DNA of 64,000 nt from Psychrobacter sanguinis (GTDB lineage Bacteria > Pseudomonadota > Gammaproteobacteria > Pseudomonadales > Moraxellaceae), in NCBI RefSeq assembly GCF_020736705.1, contig NZ_CP085990.1, positions 2,294,001 through 2,358,000 on the forward strand, given 5' to 3'. The position numbers and the translations under genes are program-made. Positions 52,057 through 61,329 of this stretch are shown piece by piece; the stretch's first letter is position 1; each line of letters begins with the position of its first letter. The notes under the pieces are model-generated. The model did no database searches and had not been told where the DNA came from. It saw nothing but the letters and a program-made list of their open reading frames with translations.

Positions 52057-53442
52057 ATGGCTAATAAACCAAACCCAATTATATTTAAAATAACCGAAGC
52101 AGGGCGTTTAGCAGTGTTAGACGCTCAAAAGCAAGGCATAAGCTTATCTTTAAAGACATTTGTCGCTGGCACGTCAAAATACGTGCCAAATGGCAGAGAA
52201 ACACGCATTAAAACGGAGACTATGCGGTCCGATATCGTGACAAGCGGCATCGAGAACGAAAGTAAGTCTTTACGGTTTAGCGTGACCTTAAATAGTGTCA
52301 CTTCAAAAGATATCTACGAAGTTGGATTACTAACCAGCGACAACAAGCTTTTTGCAATTGCAGCCAGTACCGGACCATTGTTTACCGTTTATGCAAACGT
52401 TACATTTGTTGGCAGCTTTGGCTTGTCGTTAGGCGAAATTGACGTTGAGAACATAACAATTGAAGCCGATCCCAACAGCCCTATCGCTGTTAAGATGATG
52501 GAAGACCATTTAGCGGCAGCAGATCCTCACCCTCAATATATTAAGCTTGAGAGGCTTACACAGCTCGATAAGAAAGTGGATAAGCTTGGCCAAAACATCA
52601 ACGGTGCAGCTGGCGACTTAGCAGGACACCTGGCCCACGCAAACCCACACCCTCAATACACACTCAAAAAAGATAGCGATCAGAAAACTAGCCAGCTTGA
52701 GGCGGCAAACCAGGCACTACAAAAAGAGCTTGACGCTCAAAAAGGTACGTTATCTCAGCAGGGTGGCAATTTAACGCAGCAAGGTAAAGATATAGCCAAC
52801 TTAGAGGACGGTCTTGCTAATCATATCAAGGCGGCTGACCCTCATTCGCAGTATGCCAAGAAAACAGACTTATCAGCCCATACAAGTGCGGCTGATCCGC
52901 ATACGCAATACGCTAAAAAGACTGATTTATCTGCCCATACTAGTGCAGAACACCCTCATACCCAATATCTAAGAGAGTCTGATCTGGCTGGAATGAAACA
53001 ACAGATTGACGAGTTACAAAAGCAGTTAACAGTTGCCCAAAACAAGGTCACTGAATTACCAATTGGCTCATTGTATGTGACGACCAATGACTATAAGAGC
53101 GGTGCAGAAGTTAAAGCGGCTTTAGGTTATGGCACGTGGGCGAGATTCGCAGAAGGTCAAACGCTTGTTGGCATATCAACCAAAGCGGCCGACCCTGAGT
53201 GGACTAAAAAACTAAAAACAGAGTTTGGTGAATATGACCACAAGCTTACCGTTGCTGAAATACCTAGCCACACTCACGACTTAAACTTTGTAGTGAGTAA
53301 TATTAGAGGTAACACAAGGCCTGCAACGCAAAGTACAAGTGCGTCGCCTTCAAACTTAGTAGCCTCAAATGTTGGGGGTGATAAACCCCATAATAACGTA
53401 CAGCCATCAACTGTTGTCGCTTATTGGCTAAGAACGGCCTAA
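52057..53442 (+). CDS. Tail-collar type fibre with HxxxxxPHxQY repeats
   Basis: A 461-residue tail fibre. The N-terminus (IIFKITEAGRLAVLDAQKQG) is a DUF3751-type phage tail-collar fibre domain. The centre has several repeats of the form DPHPQY, NPHPQY, DPHSQY, DPHTQY, HPHTQY preceded by Leu-His/Ala-His segments, with a Gln-rich coiled coil between. The C-terminus (EIPSHTHDLNF ... NNVQPSTVVAYWLRTA) matches the tip of collar fibres and carries a metal-binding SHTH. It likely mediates host binding. AAGGATTGCG precedes the start. A candidate partner or chaperone is the following small gene. Confidence 0.8.
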   Translation: MANKPNPIIFKITEAGRLAVLDAQKQGISLSLKTFVAGTSKYVPNGRETRIKTETMRSDIVTSGIENESKSLRFSVTLNSVTSKDIYEVGLLTSDNKLFAIAASTGPLFTVYANVTFVGSFGLSLGEIDVENITIEADPNSPIAVKMMEDHLAAADPHPQYIKLERLTQLDKKVDKLGQNINGAAGDLAGHLAHANPHPQYTLKKDSDQKTSQLEAANQALQKELDAQKGTLSQQGGNLTQQGKDIANLEDGLANHIKAADPHSQYAKKTDLSAHTSAADPHTQYAKKTDLSAHTSAEHPHTQYLRESDLAGMKQQIDELQKQLTVAQNKVTELPIGSLYVTTNDYKSGAEVKAALGYGTWARFAEGQTLVGISTKAADPEWTKKLKTEFGEYDHKLTVAEIPSHTHDLNFVVSNIRGNTRPATQSTSASPSNLVASNVGGDKPHNNVQPSTVVAYWLRTA

Positions 53443-53444
53443 TT

Positions 53445-53729
53445 ATGGATGTATTGAATATTTATCATAATGCGATACGTGACCACGTTGATTTACTCTA
53501 TCGACGTGGCCGTACCGATAGATTAATCGCTTGGCAAGTGGGTAATGATGAAGTTCACGATCCTACGCTAATTGCTTTTAGAGCATATAAAAATCGCAGC
53601 TATGCAGATGTAGTGATGGTATGTGCTGGCACGAATAGAATTGGCGAACCACTACCCAAGGAAATTATCTTTTTGCCAGTGGCCGTGGATTTGATTGCAA
53701 TTAAACGCAAGTATTTGAAAGAGATGTAA
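53445..53729 (+). CDS. Small phage protein after the fibre gene
   Basis: A 94-residue soluble protein starting at ATG 53445, directly after the fibre stop. No family is recognised (FRAYKNRSYADVVMVCAGTN). The location suits a fibre assembly chaperone, but nothing in the sequence proves it. Confidence 0.5.
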   Translation: MDVLNIYHNAIRDHVDLLYRRGRTDRLIAWQVGNDEVHDPTLIAFRAYKNRSYADVVMVCAGTNRIGEPLPKEIIFLPVAVDLIAIKRKYLKEM

Positions 53730-54932
53730 ATGGATAGCCTAGATACTGATTGGTTTAACAATAACAGTCCACAGAATCACGACGACCCAGTAAGTAGGCA
53801 AGACAGGCTCGTTAATAAAATGAGCCTTGAGGAGCTTAGACGCTGGCGTATTGATACAGCTAGGCAAGCCAGCGAGCAGGGCAAGTTTGCCAGCCGTCAT
53901 AATCAGTATCTAAAAGATACGATCAGAGATATTAAAGGCGGTGAGAGGCTAACTAACCAGCAATTGGAGGGCCTGGTAGCCAGTGCTAAAAGCTTAGCTG
54001 GCATATCAGCAAGCGAGCTATTGGAATTTACGCTAGGCAACACTAAGCGTAACCAAAGCTTAATGCAGGTGCTAGACGCAAGTGTATTAGACGCATACTT
54101 AGCAAACGTTAAGAAAGCGGCTAAAAAGTTTGCTGGCGGTATCACACCTCAAGATGTGATTAATAATTCAAGGCCAGTAGATATCCAGCGTGCTAACAAG
54201 CAAATATACATGGCCATGGTTTACAAGCGGCAAGGCAATACCTTATTTTTCTTAACCAACTCAGGGCCAGAAAGTAAGGTTGCTAATCACAAAGTAACAG
54301 TGCAGCTGCTAGATTATCCTGGATTGCTGCTAAGAACCAAGCCGCCTAGCATGACAGAGATAAGGAACAGTATCTTACACGGCAAGGTAAGGTTTGATTG
54401 CGATTGTGGCCGTCATCAATTCTGGTATCGCTATATAGCCACCGTTGGTAAATACAACTATGGAATAGATGAAAATCGCTATCCATCGACACGTAACCCC
54501 AATCTAACGGGCGTGGCTTGTAAGCATACATTGCGAGTAATGAAACACTTAACAAGCGGTATCATGCTCAATCAGATCAGAGACTATGCCAAGGCCGATA
54601 TAGCCAAGGCAGAGAACCAGGTTAAGCCGCATAGACGCACTAGCCAGCAAGTCAAGCGAGAGGCTGGCAAGCAGACAGAGGCCCTAAACAACTGGAATGG
54701 CCGTTTACATTGGTCGAAGGTTATTAAGCAAGCTGTTAAACAGGCTGAGCAAAAAGTACGCACTGAACAAAAACGACAAGCCAAAGCACGCCCGCACGAG
54801 CCAACAAAGGCTGAATTAAGCAGTTATAAGTACGCTCAAAGCCAGTTAAAGCAAAAAGGCATACCTGATAGATATAAGCAGCTATACAAAGCAGATATTC
54901 AAGACTTTGAGAAGAAATGGGGTAAACGATGA
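53730..54932 (+). CDS. Phage protein with SWIM-like zinc cluster
   Basis: A 400-residue, strongly basic protein. The middle has FDCDCGRHQFWYRY and GVACKHTLRVMKHL about 45 residues apart, that is CxC ... CxH, a SWIM-type zinc cluster fold. The C-terminal quarter is Lys/Arg/Gln-rich and helical. Similar SWIM-like proteins occur in some tailed-phage structural clusters, but no defined role is known to me. DNA or capsid-protein binding is possible. Its stop overlaps the next start (ATGA). Confidence 0.55.
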   Translation: MDSLDTDWFNNNSPQNHDDPVSRQDRLVNKMSLEELRRWRIDTARQASEQGKFASRHNQYLKDTIRDIKGGERLTNQQLEGLVASAKSLAGISASELLEFTLGNTKRNQSLMQVLDASVLDAYLANVKKAAKKFAGGITPQDVINNSRPVDIQRANKQIYMAMVYKRQGNTLFFLTNSGPESKVANHKVTVQLLDYPGLLLRTKPPSMTEIRNSILHGKVRFDCDCGRHQFWYRYIATVGKYNYGIDENRYPSTRNPNLTGVACKHTLRVMKHLTSGIMLNQIRDYAKADIAKAENQVKPHRRTSQQVKREAGKQTEALNNWNGRLHWSKVIKQAVKQAEQKVRTEQKRQAKARPHEPTKAELSSYKYAQSQLKQKGIPDRYKQLYKADIQDFEKKWGKR

Positions 54933-55495
54933 CGCTTAAAATTGAAAATAAGCTAGTCACAGACGGCCAGGCACTAAGTACGCGCATTATCACACTACGC
55001 AATCAATCAACGATTCCGACGTTTGTATTTAGGCGTAAAGTGCTAACAGTGAGTGATGATGATTATGAGCGTTCAGACTTGTCATGGGCAGGCCTGGGTA
55101 CAGTAAGTGACAGTGATGAGCATTCAATAGACTATGAGCCTTTAGGACACGCAATGGTCGTGCTACTAGATAGCTTAGGTGGTCCTATGCACGATAGCGG
55201 CATGTTTATCACACCAGAGCAATTTAGTTCAATGGTATTGATTGAGCCTTACGATATTGATTTGGAAGGCGATGATCGCATAAGAATGAGACCAGACTGG
55301 AACCCCAAAAAAGGCGACTTGTTTTGTTTCTTGCTAAACAACCATAAAGAATACCATGAGTGCGTGGGCGTGGTTGGTAATTCATTATTGGTGAGTCATG
55401 GCCATAGGTACCTATTAAACCAAAGATTTGACCTGGAATATTTAGATGCGTTCGATGAAAGCAAAATTGAGGATGTTGAGACGCCATATAAGTAA
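54929..55495 (+). CDS. Late phage protein, unknown
   Basis: A 188-residue acidic protein, coupled by ATGA to the gene before. No family is recognised; DWNPKKGDLFCFLLNNHKEYHE is its most distinctive stretch. It sits just ahead of the major capsid gene. Confidence 0.5.
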   Translation: MTLKIENKLVTDGQALSTRIITLRNQSTIPTFVFRRKVLTVSDDDYERSDLSWAGLGTVSDSDEHSIDYEPLGHAMVVLLDSLGGPMHDSGMFITPEQFSSMVLIEPYDIDLEGDDRIRMRPDWNPKKGDLFCFLLNNHKEYHECVGVVGNSLLVSHGHRYLLNQRFDLEYLDAFDESKIEDVETPYK

Positions 55496-55570
55496 GGTTT
55501 TGGATGTAATCAACCTTGCCCTGGTATTTATTTTGACTTTCTTGATGTAAGCCTGTCAGTAATGCCAATC

Positions 55571-55594
55571 AACCGCCTTAAATGGCGGTTTTTT
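55571..55594 (+). terminator. Terminator before the capsid gene
   Basis: AACCGCC-TTAAAT-GGCGGTT followed by TTTT. It ends the upstream transcript and isolates the strongly expressed capsid gene starting at 55691. Confidence 0.82.
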
Positions 55595-55690
55595 GCTGTT
55601 GGAACACCCCTAAATAGGCGATGTAGGCGAGTCTTAATATAACCCTATCGGATATGTTTAATTTTTTTCAATGACGATAGGAAGTGCCTT

Positions 55691-57499
55691 ATGAATAAAG
55701 AACAAGCCAAACAACATTTATCCGTTGTTTCTAGTGAATTAACCAAAACACGCCAATTTATGCGTGAATTTGCGAAGTTCGACACCAAACAATCTGACGT
55801 TGCACAATTTGACTCAATGATCGCAGCCAACTCGCATGACCGTGAAATGGGATTACAGGCAATTCCTGAGTCATTGCAAAAACTGTTAGAGGCTCAAAAC
55901 ATCGCAGCTACAACAGCTGGCAAGCAAGCGGTATTTGACGGCTTACGTGATGGTATTGCAGAGTATCAACGTCGTAACGGCGGTGATATGCCACCAGTAG
56001 AAGTTGTGCAATCAGCTTTATCAGCTGCTACCGCATTTACTGAAAACGCGCATCGCGGTGATGACAATGATCCATCGTTCGACAGCCTATCATTTAGCCA
56101 CCATGAAGCCTTATCAGTAGTACCAGCTGCCGTACAAGTTGTTATTACTATGGGTATCGCAAACAGCCTCCCATTAATCTCAATGCTACCTAACCCTACT
56201 GGCTCAAACGAAGTGCCAATCGTTGCCGGCGAAGGTACCGCTGGCATGGATATGGGCGTTATGCGTCGTGGTGAATTAATCGACGGTGAAAAAGCTGGTT
56301 TACCATACTTCGATAACCGTCACCTATTGGTAATGGAAGATGCTGGTGAGGGTAAGTTCACCCTTGAATCACATGTTGCTTACACTAAAGAAATTCGTGA
56401 CAACAAAACTACCAAGTTTGTTGTAGATAAAGACTCTATCAAAGCTCCATTCTTGGGCGGTCGAGTTAGCATTAAAGTTCGCGGCGTGGAAGTTGCTAAT
56501 GATAATCATCGAAACCACCCAACTTTTGGCGGTAAGAGCACGTTACAGCCGCTTGAGCCGGTTACTTTAGGCGCTGATACCTTTATCGTTAAGTCAGCAG
56601 TTGCAGACCTTGACAATCACACAGTTGAAGTTGCTTTTGACACTACCGATGGTGCTACCCCAGGTGCAGATGAAGTAGAAGTTGAATTAATCTTTGACTA
56701 TGAACGTAAAGACGAGAAAGGTGAGTATATTTTACGCGCCCCAAGTCACGACATGGCGTTTAACTACTATGGCGTTTACGCTTATCCAAGCCGCGCACGT
56801 TCAAGTGCTACCATCGACGCTATCACCCAGCTACAAAATGAGCTTGGCATTAACTGGTATGCAGCCGCTCAAATGATCTTTATCAACAAGTACAACTTTG
56901 AGCAAAACGGCCGCTTGCTACGTGGTGCAGTTAACCAGTGTTTAGCTAACCAAGAGAAGCATGTCAAAGTGTTTGATGCTGATATCGCTGGCGTGACTCA
57001 TACCACATTAACTGATCTTTACTCAAACATTCGTGTTGTCCTAGGTAAAGCTCGTACCGCACTATCAACAATCACTAACACAGCTATTGGTCAGTACGAT
57101 TTATACGTGTCAGACCGTGGTGCAGCGTTCTTTGAAGCTATGAGCCGCGACGAATATACCCCAACTGGCGAGCAGTACGGTGATCAATACTCAATCTACC
57201 GCATTGGCCAGTTAAACACTGGTGCAAACATTTACTACGTGCCAGCCTCAATGGGCGTGTTCAACGAAGATGAATTAACCCAGGGCGGCTATGCGTTGTT
57301 AGTACCACGTGCAACAACACCAGCTAAAGCACCATTCGTAGGTACTGTGGCAGTCCCAACTATGGTTCTAGCATCATCAGCCAATGCGTTTGAAAAAGAC
57401 GTAGCGGTTTATAACCGTATGGCAGCAGAAGCTAACCCAATTCCACGTTATCGCAATCAGTGCATGTTAATTGAATTACGCAATTTACCAACACTTTAA
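55691..57499 (+). CDS. Probable major capsid protein
   Basis: A 602-residue protein with AGGAAGTGCCTT before the ATG and its own terminators on each side, as for high-copy structural genes. The N-terminal 100 residues are helical (scaffold/N-arm-like), followed by PLISMLPNPTGSNEVPIV and a long beta-rich core. Codon use is strongly biased towards highly expressed forms compared with neighbours. Size and position between head and tail genes support a major capsid protein, perhaps with an inserted domain. No diagnostic motif can be proved by eye. Confidence 0.72.
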   Translation: MNKEQAKQHLSVVSSELTKTRQFMREFAKFDTKQSDVAQFDSMIAANSHDREMGLQAIPESLQKLLEAQNIAATTAGKQAVFDGLRDGIAEYQRRNGGDMPPVEVVQSALSAATAFTENAHRGDDNDPSFDSLSFSHHEALSVVPAAVQVVITMGIANSLPLISMLPNPTGSNEVPIVAGEGTAGMDMGVMRRGELIDGEKAGLPYFDNRHLLVMEDAGEGKFTLESHVAYTKEIRDNKTTKFVVDKDSIKAPFLGGRVSIKVRGVEVANDNHRNHPTFGGKSTLQPLEPVTLGADTFIVKSAVADLDNHTVEVAFDTTDGATPGADEVEVELIFDYERKDEKGEYILRAPSHDMAFNYYGVYAYPSRARSSATIDAITQLQNELGINWYAAAQMIFINKYNFEQNGRLLRGAVNQCLANQEKHVKVFDADIAGVTHTTLTDLYSNIRVVLGKARTALSTITNTAIGQYDLYVSDRGAAFFEAMSRDEYTPTGEQYGDQYSIYRIGQLNTGANIYYVPASMGVFNEDELTQGGYALLVPRATTPAKAPFVGTVAVPTMVLASSANAFEKDVAVYNRMAAEANPIPRYRNQCMLIELRNLPTL

Positions 57500-57543
57500 T
57501 TCGATAACTTAGCCATGTAACCGCCACGTTGTATGGCTGAATT

Positions 57544-57578
57544 GGCCTTGTTGTCTGTGGCAACAGGGCCTTTCTTTT
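57544..57578 (+). terminator. Terminator after the capsid gene
   Basis: GGCCTTGTTG pairs with CAACAGGGCC (one G-U pair) across a 7-nt loop and is followed by TTTCTTTT. It closes the capsid transcript. Confidence 0.82.
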
Positions 57579-57599
57579 GACAAAAATACGAGGCTGATT

Positions 57600-58052
57600 A
57601 TGACAGAACCAAAACAAGTACCAGGCAATTTAGCAGAGCTTGTTATCACCCCTGGATATGCAGAAGTTGATGAAACCTATACGGTTAAAGAGCTGCAAGC
57701 AGAGCTTAAAGGCCTGGGCGTTGCTTATCGCTCAAGCGATAGTAAAGACGCTTTAGTATGGCGATTTCTTGACGCTCAACAAGAAGGCGTTAAGCCAGAG
57801 GTAGAGCTTGGACCAGAAGTAGAGCAAGAAGCTGAGCTTGAACCAAAACCAGAAGCGAAAAAAGAAGAGTTTGAAAAAATCACTGTTTATAACAGTGGCT
57901 CATACAATCTATATGATCCACATAGCCGCACTTTATTTTACGCTCGTAAAGAAGCGGTTATCGAATTAAAGCCAAGCATTACTAAAGAGCGAGTGTTGCG
58001 CAATATCGAACAGATCAACGCGACACGCGGCAAAGTTTTAGTAATTCGTTAA
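57600..58052 (+). CDS. Head- or tail-associated protein with HeH/LEM-like N-terminus
   Basis: A 150-residue protein with a small helical domain (YTVKELQAELKGLGVAYRSS, residues about 25-45) that resembles HeH/SAP-like domains, an acidic Pro/Glu linker (EVEQEAELEPKPEAKKEE) and a compact C-terminal domain. Position straight after the capsid gene suggests a head-decoration or head-tail joining function, but this is inference. Confidence 0.5.
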   Translation: MTEPKQVPGNLAELVITPGYAEVDETYTVKELQAELKGLGVAYRSSDSKDALVWRFLDAQQEGVKPEVELGPEVEQEAELEPKPEAKKEEFEKITVYNSGSYNLYDPHSRTLFYARKEAVIELKPSITKERVLRNIEQINATRGKVLVIR

Positions 58053-58106
58053 TTTTGGGCTGTGGTGCATTGCATCGCAGCCGTCTTTTGGCTAAGGGCG
58101 GCTTAA

Positions 58107-59360
58107 ATGTTAAACAGCAATACTTTAGGACGTGCAGTAGGCATAAGCCAGGACGAAGTATCTGGAAATTCCGGCCCAAACGTACCGTCAATCAATCAAA
58201 ATGGCGTGATTGTAGGCCGATTTAAACGCGGCCGTTCAGATAAGGCGTTCAAGGTCAATTCCCAAAACTACAAGGCCTTATTAGGCGAAGATAGAACCAA
58301 TCCAAGCTACACAATCGTTCAAGATGCTTTTATTGCTGGTGCCTCTGAATTATGGATTTTGCGTATCGGTAATCCCACCCTAAAGCTTAGCAATGAGACT
58401 GAGATTACCGACGGGAAGAAATTTGAGCAAATAGCATTTGAAAGTAATTTATACCCAATACCAGTCATCAAAGATGATATTTACAAGCCATTGGTTAAGC
58501 TGCTTGACGTTGAATTGAGATCGCTAATCAAAAAAGCAGCCGATGTTGTAGATGCATACTTTCCTAGTATTAATCACTTTGATATTGAAAAAACGACATT
58601 TGGGAAGGCGTTTGATATCACAGAAGGCTATCAGACAAAAATTGACCCGCTTCATATTCACCTAGGGTCAGTAGTTAAACAACCAGTGCCGATCGTAGAC
58701 GGTTATCAGGCGGGATTTGAGGCTCTTTCACTATCACTGCGTTATGGCTTTAAATCATTTGAATATGAATACGGTTACCGTGCATCAGCCAAGCAGTTAA
58801 ACATTGAGCGTATATCGAAAATTAAAGAAAAAGAGGTGGGTTCAAGATATACGCATCAAGCTGAAATACTAGATGTTCGATTATCACAAGCATTACAGAC
58901 TCACAGCTTAAACATAGGAACAGGCTTCTATACGCAAACTTACACCTTGCTAGACTTAACCATATCGAGCGGGCTAGTTGAGACAGCCATTAATACTGAA
59001 GGCTACCAGGTACAGATTGAGCAGTTATCACTGGTATTACAACAAGCATTAAGCGTTGTTGATATCAAGGTTAATAGCGGTTACTTGCCAGCCATTGAGG
59101 CGTTGAGTGTTCACTTAACAGACAAAGGCCAATACGCAACATTAAATGATGGTTATCTCGCTAATTTAGAGCAGTTAAATATCGAATATGTCAGCTACCT
59201 TGCTGGCAATTATGATGCAAATAGCGGCTATTTAGTTGGAGTTGAAGCCTTGGATGCAGCCAAGGTTAATTTTGAGCAAGTGGATATAGAGGTTTCCCAG
59301 GACGGCTACACCCCAATTATTAAACCACTAGATATCTTTACAACACAGAGGATTAAGTAA
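58107..59360 (+). CDS. Repeat protein with sheath-like N-terminal domain and about ten GY repeats
   Basis: A 417-residue protein. The first about 90 residues (NGVIVGRFKRGRSDKAF ... SELWILRIG) resemble the first domain of contractile tail-sheath proteins and are closely similar to the protein at 60927. From about residue 170 to the end come roughly ten imperfect units of 23-27 residues with the pattern (D/S/N/E)GY-x5-(E/Q/P)-x-L-(N/S/D)-(I/V), such as SGYLPAIEALSVHL and DGYLANLEQLNIEY. This looks like a beta-solenoid or stalk. It may be a tail appendage; it is too short and repetitive to be a normal sheath. Confidence 0.6.
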   Translation: MLNSNTLGRAVGISQDEVSGNSGPNVPSINQNGVIVGRFKRGRSDKAFKVNSQNYKALLGEDRTNPSYTIVQDAFIAGASELWILRIGNPTLKLSNETEITDGKKFEQIAFESNLYPIPVIKDDIYKPLVKLLDVELRSLIKKAADVVDAYFPSINHFDIEKTTFGKAFDITEGYQTKIDPLHIHLGSVVKQPVPIVDGYQAGFEALSLSLRYGFKSFEYEYGYRASAKQLNIERISKIKEKEVGSRYTHQAEILDVRLSQALQTHSLNIGTGFYTQTYTLLDLTISSGLVETAINTEGYQVQIEQLSLVLQQALSVVDIKVNSGYLPAIEALSVHLTDKGQYATLNDGYLANLEQLNIEYVSYLAGNYDANSGYLVGVEALDAAKVNFEQVDIEVSQDGYTPIIKPLDIFTTQRIK

Positions 59361-60337
59361 TGAAAACAGGTTTTGCAGGCGAGCTGCGTTGCGTTGTCAA
59401 AAAGAAAGACGGCTCAACCGTCCAAGATACTGGCTACCAAAAGAACATGTTTCTTAACACAGGCTTAGATTTTTTTGGTGGTGGCCATGGTGATGATATT
59501 TTTGCTAACTGCTTAGTTGGTAGCGGTAACACGGCACCAGAAGCCACTCAGGCTAAGCTGATCAGTTTTGTAGCTAAGCATAACTCAATCGAGGCCACTG
59601 ACAGCGGATCAGAGCCATATCTAAGCGGTGATCAGGATTTTAAAGCCTGGCGTTCTAGTACATATCGTTTTGAGGGTATCAGCGGCAAGACTATTTCAGA
59701 GGTAGGGCTGGCTAGCGAGTTTACAAGCAAAGATGAGTATCACCTTTGCACGAGAGCCTTAATTAAGAGTGCCGAAGGCGCGCCAATTTCTATCACTTTG
59801 AAAGATGATGAAGTGTTAGAGATAACCTACCGTATCTGGCAGGTTTTCGAACTGTCGGATAAAGACTTTTCTATCAAAATCACTGACGATATCGGAGGCG
59901 AGAAGCTGTATAAGGCTAAATGCCGCTTGTCTGGTATTGGTGATGAAGGGGCTTACTATGAATCTAAAGTAGGTATGGTGTTTGCAAAAGATACTGAGTA
60001 CGCATCAGAGACGTACAGTGAGTTTTACTCATACGCTGGCGATATTGGTGAAGTTACAGGCGTGCCTAATATTAATATGGGGGCAGCCGCGAGTGTAACT
60101 CTTAGTGACTACGAGGAAGGCTCATATACACGTGATATGAGTATTTTCTTTGGCCTTGATGATGCACGTTTCCCAGTTAGAAGCGTACTGGTGCCTACCA
60201 CTATGGGTAACTATCAGATTCAGTATGGCTCAAAAGACGGTGACGACCCAATTCCTAAATCCAAAAACGATACCTTGACAGTACCAATTCGCTTTACATG
60301 GGCTCGTTACGAGGGTGAGCTTAATGTTACCGAATAA
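59360..60337 (+). CDS. Tail appendage or baseplate-associated protein
   Basis: A 325-residue, beta-rich protein with GAGGATTAAGTA before the ATG, which overlaps the previous stop. N-terminal DTGYQKNMFLNTGLDFFGG and LVGSGNTAPE resemble the conserved start of several phage fibre/baseplate proteins. The C-terminal half contains two approximate beta-sandwich-like segments. It lies in the appendage cluster, between the repeat protein and the second sheath-like gene. Exact role is unknown. Confidence 0.55.
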   Translation: MKTGFAGELRCVVKKKDGSTVQDTGYQKNMFLNTGLDFFGGGHGDDIFANCLVGSGNTAPEATQAKLISFVAKHNSIEATDSGSEPYLSGDQDFKAWRSSTYRFEGISGKTISEVGLASEFTSKDEYHLCTRALIKSAEGAPISITLKDDEVLEITYRIWQVFELSDKDFSIKITDDIGGEKLYKAKCRLSGIGDEGAYYESKVGMVFAKDTEYASETYSEFYSYAGDIGEVTGVPNINMGAAASVTLSDYEEGSYTRDMSIFFGLDDARFPVRSVLVPTTMGNYQIQYGSKDGDDPIPKSKNDTLTVPIRFTWARYEGELNVTE

Positions 60338-60917
60338 CAAAATAAAGCGTGTCAGAAAATGGCTTGAAGATCTAAATGAGCCAAGGGATAGAAAACACCC
60401 TGATACACGCTCGTTTTGTTTGGGTGGTGCTGATATAGGCGATATCACCCAAGGTATAAAAGATTATGTCTGGCAGGCTTGGACGGACGGTGCAGCTATC
60501 TACTTGCAGCGTACCGACGTTTCTAGGCCTGATAGAGTGCTAACCGACAAGAATATAACATCAGTTTCAGTTGCTTTTGATCGCAATATGAATCTGGTAA
60601 TAGCTTACCAGGCTGGAATTGACTCCAAACTGTGGGTAGGTCGCAATGGCTCGCTTGTTGGCGGCATTGCTGCATCAATTAGAGGTGGTATAACCCCTAT
60701 GGTGGCACTTGATGACAATAGATATGCAAATGATTTCACGTCGGACGTGATCTTTGCTTACATCAAGGACTCAATGCTTTGTTGCCGGTACCAGCGCGAG
60801 CAGTATAGAACAGAGCATAAGTTACAGGTGTTAGAAAGCGGTACAAACCTGTATCGCATGGGTATGGGTAGGGATAATCGTTTTTTATTCCTACTTCAAA
60901 AAGAGGTTAAAAACTAA
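60324..60917 (+). CDS. Phage protein, unknown
   Basis: A 197-residue protein starting at ATG 60324 (an upstream GTG at 60315 is less likely) and overlapping the previous gene by 14 nt; GAGGGTGAGC lies upstream. It has a beta-propeller-like content (AAIYLQRTDVSRPDRVL, NLVIAYQAGIDSKLWVGRNG). No family is recognised; it is part of the appendage cluster. Confidence 0.5.
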   Translation: MLPNNKIKRVRKWLEDLNEPRDRKHPDTRSFCLGGADIGDITQGIKDYVWQAWTDGAAIYLQRTDVSRPDRVLTDKNITSVSVAFDRNMNLVIAYQAGIDSKLWVGRNGSLVGGIAASIRGGITPMVALDDNRYANDFTSDVIFAYIKDSMLCCRYQREQYRTEHKLQVLESGTNLYRMGMGRDNRFLFLLQKEVKN

Positions 60918-60926
60918 GGCGGATTT

Positions 60927-61319
60927 ATGATCACAACTAAGATTTTAAAAACCGCTGTTGGCGTACAGCGTGGTGATGTTATTGATAAGACAGAATCCAC
61001 GAAACTTCAGAACGTCACGAACGGTATCATCGTTGGTCGGTTCAAACGTGGCGTTATGGGTACCCCATTTAAGGTCAATGAAGGCAATTTTTCAGCCATT
61101 CTAGGCCGTGATGTGGCAAACCCTAGTTTCCTAGCTATTGAGGACGCTTTAAACAGTGGATTGAGTGAAGTTTGGGTTATGCGAGTGGGAAGCAGCTACA
61201 AGCGTGCTGACGTGAGTAGTTTAACTGATTGCTTAAACAAGACTATCAAAGACAGTGATATGAGTGTCGGTGACGATGGTTATATTCCTGATTATCAACA
61301 AGGCCAAAATGATCAATAG
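60927..61319 (+). CDS. Short paralogue of the sheath-like N-terminal domain
   Basis: A 130-residue protein whose first 95 residues (TNGIIVGRFKRGVMGTPFKV ... SEVWVMRVGSS) are clearly homologous to the beginning of the 58107 protein. In place of the GY repeats it has a short tail ending with DDGYIPDYQQGQNDQ, a single repeat-like unit. It may cap or bind the longer paralogue. AAGGCGGATTT precedes the start. Confidence 0.6.
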   Translation: MITTKILKTAVGVQRGDVIDKTESTKLQNVTNGIIVGRFKRGVMGTPFKVNEGNFSAILGRDVANPSFLAIEDALNSGLSEVWVMRVGSSYKRADVSSLTDCLNKTIKDSDMSVGDDGYIPDYQQGQNDQ

Positions 61320-61329
61320 GAGTTAATTT

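Noticed and set aside
58107..59360. Full-length contractile tail sheath protein
   Set aside because: Only the first domain is sheath-like; the rest is short tandem repeats and the total length is too short for a normal sheath.
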